From the NCBI GenBank assembly GCA_002299005.1, contig DBMZ01000019.1, forward strand, positions 7,394 to 16,647: DNA of 9,254 nt. Reading direction: 5' to 3'. Origin of the DNA: Alphaproteobacteria bacterium UBA685 (GTDB lineage: Bacteria > Pseudomonadota > Alphaproteobacteria > Puniceispirillales > Puniceispirillaceae). Numbering within the stretch: position 1 is the first letter of the stretch; each line of letters starts with the position of its first letter. Made by a program: the position numbers and the translations under genes. Shown in pieces: positions 1 through 6,138 of this stretch. Below the pieces are notes generated by a model. The model did not search any database, had not been told where the DNA came from, and was given only the letters and a program-made list of their open reading frames with translations.

Positions 1-20
1 GCATGGGCAGGAGACAATAA

Positions 21-881
21 ATGGATAACCTTCCTTTTCAGGATTTATTATCTGGGATGATTTTAACGCCTGAATTTATGACCGCTGTCATAGATGGGGT
101 GTTAACATTTGCTGGCGGCATCCTAACGCTGATTATCGGCCTTATCCTTGCTGGCCGCATCGCGCGCCTTGTCCGCTCTAGCTTGTTGCGCATCTCACGC
201 ATTGATAAGACGCTTGTGCCTGTTGCCGCTTCTGTCATGCGCTATGCGATTATCATTGTCACGATTGTCGTTATGCTGGGGCAATTTGGCGTTCAGACGA
301 CCTCTATCATTGCCATTCTTGGTGCGGCTGGCTTAGCGATTGGTCTTGCCTTGCAAGGCACGCTGTCGAACGTGGCGGCAGGGGTGATGCTGCTCATTCT
401 GCGCCCGTTTGAATCAGGTGATTGGATTGAGACAAATGGCATTTCTGGCACCGTCAAAGAGATTGGCCTTTTCACCACCCATATTGATACCTTTGATAAC
501 ATCTATATCTCTGTGCCAAATAGCACGATTTGGTCTGCCACCATTATCAACCATGCCAAGCACGCCAACAGGCGGCTCGATTTAAATATCGGCGTCAGCT
601 ATGACTGCGATTTTGACGAGGTTGAGGCAGTTATGCGCTCTTTGATGGATGATGAGCGTATCCATAGCACGCCTGCCCCTGTCTTTCATGTCGTCTCTTA
701 TGGGGATAGCGCGATTAATGTGCGGATGCGTCTTTATGCCAATTACGGCGATTTATTCCAGCTTGGGTGGGATTTAAACCGCCGCCTAAAGCCTGCCTTT
801 GATGCGCATAATATTGAAATCCCCTTCCCGCAACAGGTGGTGCATTTTGCCAATAAACCAGATGCAGTAAAGCCCGATTAA
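21..881 (+). CDS. MscS-family small-conductance mechanosensitive ion channel
   Basis: This inner-membrane channel of the MscS family opens on membrane tension to release solutes during hypo-osmotic shock. The 286-residue length matches the compact E. coli MscS type. Three hydrophobic segments are visible at about residues 20-48, 66-90 and 93-128. The third is rich in Gly and Ala (GAAGLAIGLALQGTLSNVAAG, about 101-121), the signature of the pore-lining helix. It runs into the RPFESGDWI segment that starts the cytoplasmic beta domain. The C-terminal part (about 130-280) has the IGVSYDCDFDEV and soluble vestibule character expected of the family. The ATG follows an AGGAG box (9-13) by seven bases, so the start is secure. 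The gene ends in tandem stops (TAATAA) and the ChaC-like gene follows 38 bases later. No regulatory site is visible because the window begins just upstream. Family assignment is confident; the exact gating class cannot be told from sequence. Confidence 0.95.
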   Translation: MDNLPFQDLLSGMILTPEFMTAVIDGVLTFAGGILTLIIGLILAGRIARLVRSSLLRISRIDKTLVPVAASVMRYAIIIVTIVVMLGQFGVQTTSIIAILGAAGLAIGLALQGTLSNVAAGVMLLILRPFESGDWIETNGISGTVKEIGLFTTHIDTFDNIYISVPNSTIWSATIINHAKHANRRLDLNIGVSYDCDFDEVEAVMRSLMDDERIHSTPAPVFHVVSYGDSAINVRMRLYANYGDLFQLGWDLNRRLKPAFDAHNIEIPFPQQVVHFANKPDAVKPD

Positions 882-899
882 TAAAGACAAATTAATAAA
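877..899. repeat. Short direct repeat in the mscS-chaC spacer
   Basis: The nonamer ATTAATAAA occurs at 877-885 and again at 891-899, separated by GACAA. The first copy contains the mscS stop codon and a second in-frame stop. The region is A/T-rich, so chance or local slippage is a sufficient explanation. The spacing of the two TTAA cores does not match the CtrA consensus (TTAA-N7-TTAA). Confidence 0.4.
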
Positions 900-919
900 T
901 TAGATGACCGTATTATTTA

Positions 920-1639
920 ATGAGTGATGATAACCCACAGGATCCCGCCCCTATCGGCTTAAGCCGTGATGCGCTAGCCAGAGGCGATGTGATGGCCTTG
1001 GCCCGCGCCCGTGATGGGGCAGGCTCTGCTATCCTAAGCGATGAGGCTTTATTAGAGTCACGCCGGCGATATGTGCCTGATGATTATCAAGGTGATGATA
1101 TTTGGGTCTTTGGCTATGGCTCGCTTATTTGGAAGCCTGAATTAACCTTTTCAGAGAAAACAGACGCACTTGTGCATGGGTTTCACAGACGCTTTTGCAT
1201 GTGGACACGGATTGGCAGAGGCTCTCCTGACTGCCCCGGCCTTGTTCTTGCGCTTGATAATGGTGGTTCAACAAAGGGCGTTATTTTTCGCATTCCCGCC
1301 GCCATTGCCCCGCGCGAATTAGATATTTTATGGCGCAGAGAGATGATGGCCGACAGCTATCGTCCTGTCTGGCTGAATGCCAAAACACAAAAAGGCCCTA
1401 TCAAAGCGCTTAGTTTTGCGATTAGGCGCAACCGCCCTGTTTTTGCCCCGCGCATGAGTGATGAGGAGACGGCCGCCATCATCCATAAAGCAAAAGGCTT
1501 TGTGGGCCCTTGCAAAGACTATCTGCAAAACACCCAAAAAGCACTTATAGAAGCTGGTATTTATGATAAGCAAATGGCGCAATTAACGCGCCTTGTCAGC
1601 GGCCTTGAAGCAAAAAACAAGGCCGATAACAAGACCTAG
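920..1639 (+). CDS. ChaC-type gamma-glutamylcyclotransferase
   Basis: This is a cytoplasmic gamma-glutamylcyclotransferase of the ChaC family, which cleaves glutathione to 5-oxoproline and Cys-Gly. The substrate-binding loop is the VFGYGSLIW motif at residues 63-71. The probable catalytic glutamate is E141 in the LWRREM segment, and RPVWL follows at about 148-152 as in ChaC proteins. At 239 residues it is slightly longer than the minimal family because of an N-terminal extension of about 60 residues. That extension begins with LSRDAL, resembling the N-termini of proteobacterial ChaC homologues, and this supports the ATG at 920 although its Shine-Dalgarno region is poor. An internal ATG at 992, seven bases after AGAGG, is an alternative start that would still keep the whole catalytic domain. 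The gene lies 38 bases after the mscS-type gene and may be co-transcribed with it. Its stop overlaps that of the convergent IclR gene. The E. coli name chaC reflects the family only; a role in cation transport is not implied. Confidence 0.92.
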   Translation: MSDDNPQDPAPIGLSRDALARGDVMALARARDGAGSAILSDEALLESRRRYVPDDYQGDDIWVFGYGSLIWKPELTFSEKTDALVHGFHRRFCMWTRIGRGSPDCPGLVLALDNGGSTKGVIFRIPAAIAPRELDILWRREMMADSYRPVWLNAKTQKGPIKALSFAIRRNRPVFAPRMSDEETAAIIHKAKGFVGPCKDYLQNTQKALIEAGIYDKQMAQLTRLVSGLEAKNKADNKT

Positions 1640-2424
1640 CCAGTTGGCCAAGATCCACCCAATGCTTGCGATAATTCACGTGCCACGCGTGAGACCTTGC
1701 CGCCAATTTGCGTCATCGAGGCTTGGCTAACACGCACAGATGGGCCTGAGATTGAAATCGCGCCAATGACGGCTGAATTATTATCAAAGATTGGCGAGCC
1801 AACACAACGCAGGCCAGGCGCATGCTCTTCATCATCAAACGCAAAATACTGAGATTGCACCTTCGCGACATCTTCCCACAATGTTTTTGTGGTGACATGG
1901 CTTTTGGCTGTCATCTGGACGACGCCTTGATAATTAATCAGACGCTCAGCCTCAGGGCGACCCATAAAGGCAAGGCAGGCTTTGCCAACCGCTGAACATG
2001 ACCATGGCGCTTTAACGCCCGGCTTTGCCAGCGCGCGCATCATCTGCGGCGATTCAACCTGCGCCAGATAGACCAGATCATCATCTTCCATAAGCGCTAG
2101 ATTGGCTGTCTCGCCTGTATCTTGCATCAAAATGCGCAAGTAAGGCCGCGCCATAAAGCACACATCTCTTGCCCGCATATAAGAGGCGCCGACATTAAAT
2201 GCCTGCACACCCACCAGCCAGCGGCTATCTTCAAAGCGCACAAACCGTTCAAGCTGCAAGGTGGTAAGCAGACGATGCGCTGTTGACGGCGCAAGACCAA
2301 CCGAGCGTGCAAGCTCTGATAGCGTCATGCCATTTGGCTCTTCTGATAATCGTGATAGCAGACGAAGGGCTCTTGACACAGATTGCGTGTGACCGCTTCG
2401 TTTTTCTAGAATATCATCTGGCAT
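1636..2424 (-). CDS. IclR-family transcriptional regulator (IclR-like effector pocket)
   Basis: This 262-residue DNA-binding regulator has an N-terminal winged helix-turn-helix (about 13-65; LSELARSVGLAPSTAHRLL holds the recognition helix) and a C-terminal effector-binding domain (about 80-255). From memory of E. coli IclR it aligns closely: FDDEEHAPGLRC (196-207) and AISISGPS (222-229) match the regions around E. coli D212, C222, S239 and S241, which bind glyoxylate or pyruvate. A small 2-oxo acid effector is therefore a reasonable inference, but the target genes are unknown and none of the glyoxylate shunt genes is adjacent. The ATG at 2424 was chosen because AAAGG precedes it by about 12 bases and family proteins start shortly before the HTH. 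The open frame extends to a TTG at 2493 with an in-frame ATG at 2469, but that extra segment has no domain character. The gene is convergent with the ChaC gene, sharing CTAG for both stops, and divergent from tRNA-Leu. Confidence 0.93.
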   Translation of the reverse strand: MPDDILEKRSGHTQSVSRALRLLSRLSEEPNGMTLSELARSVGLAPSTAHRLLTTLQLERFVRFEDSRWLVGVQAFNVGASYMRARDVCFMARPYLRILMQDTGETANLALMEDDDLVYLAQVESPQMMRALAKPGVKAPWSCSAVGKACLAFMGRPEAERLINYQGVVQMTAKSHVTTKTLWEDVAKVQSQYFAFDDEEHAPGLRCVGSPIFDNNSAVIGAISISGPSVRVSQASMTQIGGKVSRVARELSQALGGSWPTG

Positions 2425-2511
2425 TAACAAACGACCTTTATCGTTAAAGCCAGCCCCACCACGCACCATGCGCCCGATTTCTGCGCAATACAAGCAAAGA
2501 TTCGGAATTGC

Positions 2512-2522
2512 GGCAAATTGCC
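2512..2522. promoter_or_regulatory. Candidate operator palindrome upstream of the IclR-family gene
   Basis: GGCAAATTGCC is a perfect 5-bp inverted repeat around one central base. It lies about 90 bases upstream of the regulator's chosen start, between it and the divergent tRNA-Leu promoter. IclR-family regulators commonly bind short palindromes and repress their own genes, so an autoregulatory operator is possible. The short length makes chance a serious alternative. Confidence 0.3.
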
Positions 2523-2534
2523 CCGATTAGCCCC

Positions 2535-2563
2535 TTGCAATCTAAATTGATATCACTTATGTT
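2535..2563 (+). promoter_or_regulatory. Promoter of tRNA-Leu(CAA)
   Basis: A -35-like TTGCAA (2535-2540) and a -10-like TATGTT (2558-2563) are separated by exactly 17 bases, each matching four of six sigma-70 consensus positions. Predicted initiation near 2570 lies about 16 bases before the mature 5' end of the tRNA, a normal leader length for a tRNA gene. The same TATGT-type -10 recurs in the promoter at 7815-7843. Confidence 0.55.
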
Positions 2564-2585
2564 CGCGGCAAGTCACAAGGCTTAT

Positions 2586-2672
2586 GCGGCTGTGGCGGAA
2601 CTGGTAGACGCGACGGATTCAAAATCCGTTTCTGGTGACAGAGTGGGGGTTCGATTCCCTTCAGCCGCACCA
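2586..2672 (+). tRNA. tRNA-Leu (anticodon CAA)
   Basis: This is a complete 87-base leucine tRNA that reads UUG codons. The acceptor stem pairs 2586-2592 with 2662-2668, the discriminator base is A2669, and the CCA end (2670-2672) is encoded in the DNA. The anticodon stem is ACGGA/TCCGT (2613-2617 with 2625-2629), closing a seven-base loop TTCAAAA with anticodon CAA at 2620-2622. A long variable arm (2630-2644, with CTG/CAG pairing) marks it as a class II tRNA, as expected for leucine. The T arm pairs GGGGG with CCCTT (two G-U pairs) around the loop TTCGATT. It is a single gene, not part of a cluster, lying between the IclR-family gene and mmsB. No duplicated 3' end is visible elsewhere in the window, so nothing suggests that it has served as an integration site. 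Confidence 0.97.
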
Positions 2673-2674
2673 TC

Positions 2675-2692
2675 CCTCTTATCCTCAAGAGG
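2675..2692 (+). terminator. Weak hairpin after tRNA-Leu
   Basis: CCTCTT (2675-2680) pairs with AAGAGG (2687-2692) around a six-base loop, starting three bases after the CCA end. The following bases are only moderately T-rich (TTGATGAGATTTGATTTT), so this may be a weak terminator or a processing signal; read-through into mmsB is possible. Confidence 0.3.
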
Positions 2693-2806
2693 TTGATGAG
2701 ATTTGATTTTCAAAAAAATTCTTACCCAATAGGCACAAAGCTGTTTAACGCTAAGGCTTAAACCGTGATAGCCTGCATCTATTGATAAAATGCGAGGGTA
2801 GATAAG

Positions 2807-3670
2807 ATGAAAATCGGCTTTATTGGTCTTGGTAATATGGGTCTGCCAATGGCAGAAGCGCTGGCGCAGGCTGGCCATGATGTGACAGGCTTTGATGTCA
2901 CCCCGCCTGCGTCTGTCTCGTTTGATATCGCCAAAAGCGCGGTTGCCGCTGTGCAAGATTGTGACATCGTCCTCACCATGTTGACCACCAGCTCTGTTGT
3001 CACCAAAGTCATAACGGATATCATCGCGCATATGCCAAAAGGCGCGCTGTTAATTGATTGTTCCACCATTGATGTTGCAACGGCGCGCGCGTGTCATGAT
3101 TTATGCGCCCGCCATGATATTGCCCATCTAGACGCGCCTGTCTCTGGCGGTATTGCGGCCGCGGCGGCTGGCACATTGACCTTTATGGTTGGCGGCAAGC
3201 CGGCCTCTTTTGAGACAGCCAAACCTGCGCTTGCCATAATGGGCGCGAAATTGGTTCATTGCGGCGAGAGCGGCGCAGGGCAAGCGGCGAAGATTTGCAA
3301 TAATATGATTTTGGGCATCACGATGATCGGCACGTGTGAGGCTTTTGCTCTCGCAGACAGGCTAGGGCTTGACCGTGACAGCCTCTATGAGGTGGTATCA
3401 GGCGCCTCTGGCCAGAGCTGGTCACTCACAAGCTATTGTCCAGCGCCAAATGTTGGACCGCAAAGCCCGGCAGATAATGATTATAAGCCCGGCTTTTCTG
3501 CCGATCTCATGCTCAAAGATTTGCGGCTCTCACAAATTGCCGCTGAGACAACTGGCACAGAAACCCAGATGGGCGCCCTTGCAACAGAATTATATCGCCG
3601 CTTTGTAGAAGAAGGTGATGGGAGTGGCCAAGATTTCTCAGCTATGTTAAAGCGTCTGACATCTGTCTAA
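2807..3670 (+). CDS. mmsB: 3-hydroxyisobutyrate dehydrogenase
   Basis: This enzyme oxidises 3-hydroxyisobutyrate to methylmalonate semialdehyde in valine catabolism, with NAD+ as likely acceptor. The 287-residue length is typical of the beta-hydroxyacid dehydrogenase family. The Rossmann motif GLGNMG (7-12) is at the N-terminus, and D30 at the end of the second strand favours NAD+ over NADP+. The substrate-binding DAPVSGG lies at 109-115, and the catalytic lysine is K162 in GQAAKICNNM, with N166 following. The segment YCPAPNVGPQSPAD with YKPGFSADLMLKDLRL (about 210-241) is what separates MmsB proteins from tartronate-semialdehyde and glyoxylate reductases of the same family. The ATG follows a GAGGG box by eight bases. 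It opens a rightward cluster with the YqaA-like, dsbB and coq7 genes, though no other valine-degradation gene is in view. Substrate specificity is inferred from the family signature. Confidence 0.9.
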   Translation: MKIGFIGLGNMGLPMAEALAQAGHDVTGFDVTPPASVSFDIAKSAVAAVQDCDIVLTMLTTSSVVTKVITDIIAHMPKGALLIDCSTIDVATARACHDLCARHDIAHLDAPVSGGIAAAAAGTLTFMVGGKPASFETAKPALAIMGAKLVHCGESGAGQAAKICNNMILGITMIGTCEAFALADRLGLDRDSLYEVVSGASGQSWSLTSYCPAPNVGPQSPADNDYKPGFSADLMLKDLRLSQIAAETTGTETQMGALATELYRRFVEEGDGSGQDFSAMLKRLTSV

Positions 3671-3694
3671 AATAATGAGTGAAATAGTTCCATA

Positions 3695-4264
3695 ATGCAG
3701 TGGTTTAAACAACGCTACCATCAGGCTCTCAAAGCGGCTGGCACAGCCTATGCGCGTCTGTTCTTATATGTCTTTTCCTTTTTTGAATCGATTATCATCC
3801 CTATCCCCACAGATCCGCTCTTGATGGCTTGCACCCATGCAAAGCCTGATATGTGGCGCAAGATTGCGCTTTATTGTGCGCTTGCCTCTGTCGCAGGTGG
3901 CGGTGTTGGCTGGTATCTTGGCGCTTTTTCCGCTGATTATGTGATGGCACTTGTCGATGCCCTGCCGCATGCGGTGATGAACGAAGAAAAATTCGCCGCA
4001 GTCGCAGAGGGCTTCACCAAATTAGGCTTGCCGCTTGTGCTTATTGGCGCTTTCACGCCTCTGCCTTTTAAGGTGATTGCGATATCGGCCGGCCTATTTG
4101 GCTATCCGCTATTATCTTTTATCATCATTGCGACAATTGGCCGTATCGGACGCTTCTTGCTTGTTGGCGCGATGGTTCGCTATCATAAGAACAGCCGCCT
4201 ATTAACCGCTTTAATCACAGGCGCGCTATGTCTTGTCTTACTTGGCTTTTGGATGACTGCTTAA
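3695..4264 (+). CDS. YqaA/DedA-type (SNARE-associated) integral membrane protein
   Basis: This 189-residue inner-membrane protein is of the YqaA branch of the DedA (VTT/SNARE-associated) superfamily. DedA proteins act in lipid flipping, membrane homeostasis and envelope stress; the role of the YqaA branch is not established. Hydrophobic stretches lie at about 20-45, 56-80, 113-135, 137-158 and 168-187. The features that identify it are the FFESIIIPIPTDP segment (28-40), with its acidic residue and paired prolines in a re-entrant region, and the GAFTPLPFKVIAISAGLFG segment (about 118-136), which resembles the second DedA core motif. It begins 24 bases after mmsB with only a weak Shine-Dalgarno sequence, suggesting dependence on upstream translation or transcription. 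Its stop codon overlaps the dsbB start (TAATG), so these two are probably translationally coupled. It contains no signal peptide apart from its membrane segments. Confidence 0.85.
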   Translation: MQWFKQRYHQALKAAGTAYARLFLYVFSFFESIIIPIPTDPLLMACTHAKPDMWRKIALYCALASVAGGGVGWYLGAFSADYVMALVDALPHAVMNEEKFAAVAEGFTKLGLPLVLIGAFTPLPFKVIAISAGLFGYPLLSFIIIATIGRIGRFLLVGAMVRYHKNSRLLTALITGALCLVLLGFWMTA

Positions 4265-4815
4265 TGACGCCCCAAAAAGTGACGCCCCATAAAATGATGC
4301 CGGCAAATTGGCTAGACCTTATTTATAAGGACAATAACCCCATCATGATTGCGGGGGCAATTTCGGCAAGCGTGCTTACAGCCGCCTTGTTGTTTGAACA
4401 TGTCGGCGGGCTTGTGCCTTGTAAATTATGCTTAACACAGCGCATGCCTCATTATGGCATCATCGGTCTTACGATATTCTCGCTTATGGCACCCTCACTT
4501 CGAAGGGCGCATCAAAAAACATGGCGTCCTGTTGGCGCGCTTTTGGCCGCGACAACCGCTGGCATTGGTCTGCAACATGTCGGGGTTGAACAAGGCTGGT
4601 GGCAAGGCCCGCAAGGATGCAGCTCTAATCTTGGTAGCACCAACAGCCTGTCTGACCTCACTGATAATTTGCTGTCTATGCCTGTTGTCCGCTGTGACGA
4701 AGTGGCATGGTCCTTTTTGTCAATTTCTATGGCAGGATGGAATTTCATAATCAGCTTGGCGCTTGCGATATTTCTTATCAGCGCTAGTTTTAAACTATAT
4801 CGCGCCTCATCATAA
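4264..4815 (+). CDS. dsbB: Disulfide bond formation protein B (DsbB)
   Basis: This inner-membrane oxidoreductase reoxidises periplasmic DsbA and passes the electrons to ubiquinone. From the chosen start the protein has 183 residues with four membrane segments at about 28-48, 62-78, 88-107 and 157-176. Both redox cysteine pairs are present: C53-x-x-C56 (VPCKLCLTQR) in the first periplasmic loop, and C119 (PQGCSS) with C144 (VRCDEVAW) in the second. CDEVAWSFLSISMAGWN near the C-terminus is diagnostic of DsbB. The open frame begins 36 bases earlier, inside the YqaA-like gene, but the ATG at 4264 forms a TAATG stop-start junction with that gene and leaves a normal N-terminus. No dsbA gene is in the window. 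COQ7 follows 37 bases later, which puts the electron donor to ubiquinone next to an enzyme that makes ubiquinone. Confidence 0.92.
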   Translation: MTPQKVTPHKMMPANWLDLIYKDNNPIMIAGAISASVLTAALLFEHVGGLVPCKLCLTQRMPHYGIIGLTIFSLMAPSLRRAHQKTWRPVGALLAATTAGIGLQHVGVEQGWWQGPQGCSSNLGSTNSLSDLTDNLLSMPVVRCDEVAWSFLSISMAGWNFIISLALAIFLISASFKLYRASS

Positions 4816-4852
4816 AAGAGGCGAGAAAAAAAGACGTTACAGAGAGAAGACC

Positions 4853-5386
4853 ATGTCACAAAAACCAGTTGATAAAGCACGCCTAGCTGAATTTTTACGT
4901 GTCAATCATGCCGGTGAGCGCGCCGCCCAAACCATCTATAAGGGCCAGCTTGCGATGCTAAAAGGCCATGAGCATGAAGCTGAGATCCAGCATATGATGG
5001 AACAGGAAATTGAACATCTTGAGACCTTTGATAGGCTTTTGAATGATTATAAGGTGCGCCCATCTGCCCTTGACCCTTTATGGGGCATGGCTGGTTTCGC
5101 GCTTGGTGCTGTGACAGCCGCGATGGGGCCAAAGGCGGCGATGGCCTGCACAATCGCGGTTGAGGAAGTGATAGGTGAGCATTATCACAAGCAGGTCGAA
5201 GCCTTGCATGCCGCTGACCAAGAACCTGAGTTAAAGGAAACGCTTGCCCGTTTTCGTGATGAAGAATTAGAGCATCGTGATATCGCCAGAGACAATAAGG
5301 GCGAGGAAGCGGCAGGTTATGAGATTTTGCGCCGCGTCATCCAAACAGGGTGCCGCACCGCGATTAAAGTCGCTGAGAAAATCTAG
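4853..5386 (+). CDS. coq7: COQ7-type demethoxyubiquinone hydroxylase (diiron)
   Basis: This is a 177-residue ferritin-like diiron monooxygenase that adds the ring hydroxyl to demethoxyubiquinone in the late steps of ubiquinone synthesis, peripherally at the inner membrane. Two iron-binding glutamate/histidine sets are visible: E22 in RVNHAGE with E52-x-x-H55, and E104/E105 in AVEEVIGEHYH with E138-x-x-H141. The repeated helix layout and length agree with bacterial COQ7 proteins. The ATG at 4853 follows a purine-rich AGAGAGAAG stretch and gives the typical N-terminus. The open frame runs back to 4763 inside dsbB, but that extension is basic and unlike the family. The gene ends the mmsB-yqaA-dsbB cluster and is convergent with the HNH gene, 24 bases away. 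Because this enzyme needs oxygen, it implies an aerobic or microaerobic ubiquinone user. Assignment is confident. Confidence 0.95.
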   Translation: MSQKPVDKARLAEFLRVNHAGERAAQTIYKGQLAMLKGHEHEAEIQHMMEQEIEHLETFDRLLNDYKVRPSALDPLWGMAGFALGAVTAAMGPKAAMACTIAVEEVIGEHYHKQVEALHAADQEPELKETLARFRDEELEHRDIARDNKGEEAAGYEILRRVIQTGCRTAIKVAEKI

Positions 5387-5394
5387 CCTCATTT

Positions 5395-5407
5395 GGCAAG
5401 GTTTGCC
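5395..5407. terminator. Small hairpin between the convergent coq7 and HNH genes
   Basis: GGCAA (5395-5399) and TTGCC (5403-5407) form a five-pair hairpin with a three-base loop in the 24-base gap between two convergent genes. Its position suits a bidirectional transcription end, but neither side has a clear T tract, so the call is weak. Confidence 0.25.
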
Positions 5408-5410
5408 CTC

Positions 5411-5998
5411 CTATTGCAGGACGAGTTCTTTGTCGCTTTTATCCTGCATTAATTCAGAATCCCAATAGAGATAATCACGCCAGCTATGATGCAAATAGTT
5501 CGGCGGGAAATGGCGGCCATTTTCTTGCAATTGCCAGACAGATGGCTCTTGCGGCTTTTGAATGGGATGCATGCCGCAATCAGAGGCAAGCTTTGCGCCT
5601 TTGCGCAAATTGCATTTTCCGCACGCCGCCACAACATTAAACCAATTGGTGCGCCCGCCTCTTGCACGCGGGATTACATGGTCAAATGTTAACTCAGAGG
5701 CCGGCAATCTGACGCCGCAATATTGGCAAGAAAACCGATCGCGCAAAAACACATTAAAACGCGTGAAGGCCGGATTACGGCTTTGCGGCACATAATCTTT
5801 GAGCGCTATCACAGAGGGCAATTTGAAACTTGCCGAAGGGCTATGCACTTCCTGATCATATTCAGAGATTATTGAAACACGGTCCAAAAACACAGCCTTA
5901 ATGCTGTCCTGCCAAGACCATAGAGACAAAGGATAATAGCTTAGCGGCCGAAAATCGGCATTGAGCACTAAAGCGGGCGGTAACATGCCAGCATTCAT
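5411..5998 (-). CDS. HNH endonuclease-domain protein
   Basis: This 195-residue protein has a complete HNH nuclease core of the McrA-like, zinc-stabilised type. CQYC (91-94) and CGKC (126-129) supply the zinc cysteines, DHV (106-108) supplies the catalytic histidine H107, and N121 and N130 complete the fold. About 85 residues precede the core (LVLNADFRPLSYYPLSLWSWQDSIKAVFLDRV), a region conserved in the stand-alone HNH proteins of alphaproteobacteria, whose function is not known. The tail contains PNYLHHSWRDYLYWDSEL. The start at 5998 is secure: GAGGAG lies eight bases upstream, whereas the longer frame opens with a TTG at 6049. It has no methylase, immunity or transposase partner beside it, so a restriction or mobile role is not supported; a housekeeping nucleic-acid role is possible. 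A perfect hairpin in its leader (6021-6038) may regulate it. Confidence 0.88.
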   Translation of the reverse strand: MNAGMLPPALVLNADFRPLSYYPLSLWSWQDSIKAVFLDRVSIISEYDQEVHSPSASFKLPSVIALKDYVPQSRNPAFTRFNVFLRDRFSCQYCGVRLPASELTFDHVIPRARGGRTNWFNVVAACGKCNLRKGAKLASDCGMHPIQKPQEPSVWQLQENGRHFPPNYLHHSWRDYLYWDSELMQDKSDKELVLQ

Positions 5999-6020
5999 CT
6001 TGGGGACTCCTCTGGTGTCA

Positions 6021-6038
6021 TTCACTATCAATAGTGAA
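6021..6038 (-). promoter_or_regulatory. Perfect inverted repeat in the leader of the HNH gene
   Basis: TTCACTA (6021-6027) and TAGTGAA (6032-6038) are perfect seven-base arms around a four-base loop. The repeat lies eight bases upstream of the GAGGAG Shine-Dalgarno box of the HNH gene. It could be a repressor operator overlapping the promoter or an mRNA hairpin affecting translation. No T tract follows on either strand, so it is not a terminator. Confidence 0.45.
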
Positions 6039-6138
6039 ACACGAGACAAAGCCTATAGCAACCACTTATCCCAAGATGTAGAAAATCTTAACATTAGTGA
6101 CACAATATGTTGTGGTAGCCCAAGATATTGGGGAGATA

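Noticed and set aside
877..899. CtrA-type binding site from the paired TTAA cores before chaC
   Set aside because: The cores are ten bases apart rather than seven, and A/T-rich intergenic sequence produces such pairs by chance.
2586..2672. tRNA-Leu as an integration site for a mobile element
   Set aside because: No second copy of the tRNA 3' end, integrase or foreign-looking genes are visible; the genes on both sides are housekeeping types.
2582..3031. A 149-codon leftward frame across tRNA-Leu and the start of mmsB
   Set aside because: Its C-terminal part is the antisense translation of the leucine tRNA, a well-known false protein, and the rest lies opposite mmsB.
5411..5998. HNH gene as part of a restriction, toxin or homing system
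   Set aside because: No partner methylase, immunity gene, intron or intein is adjacent, and the type is common as a stand-alone gene in alphaproteobacteria.
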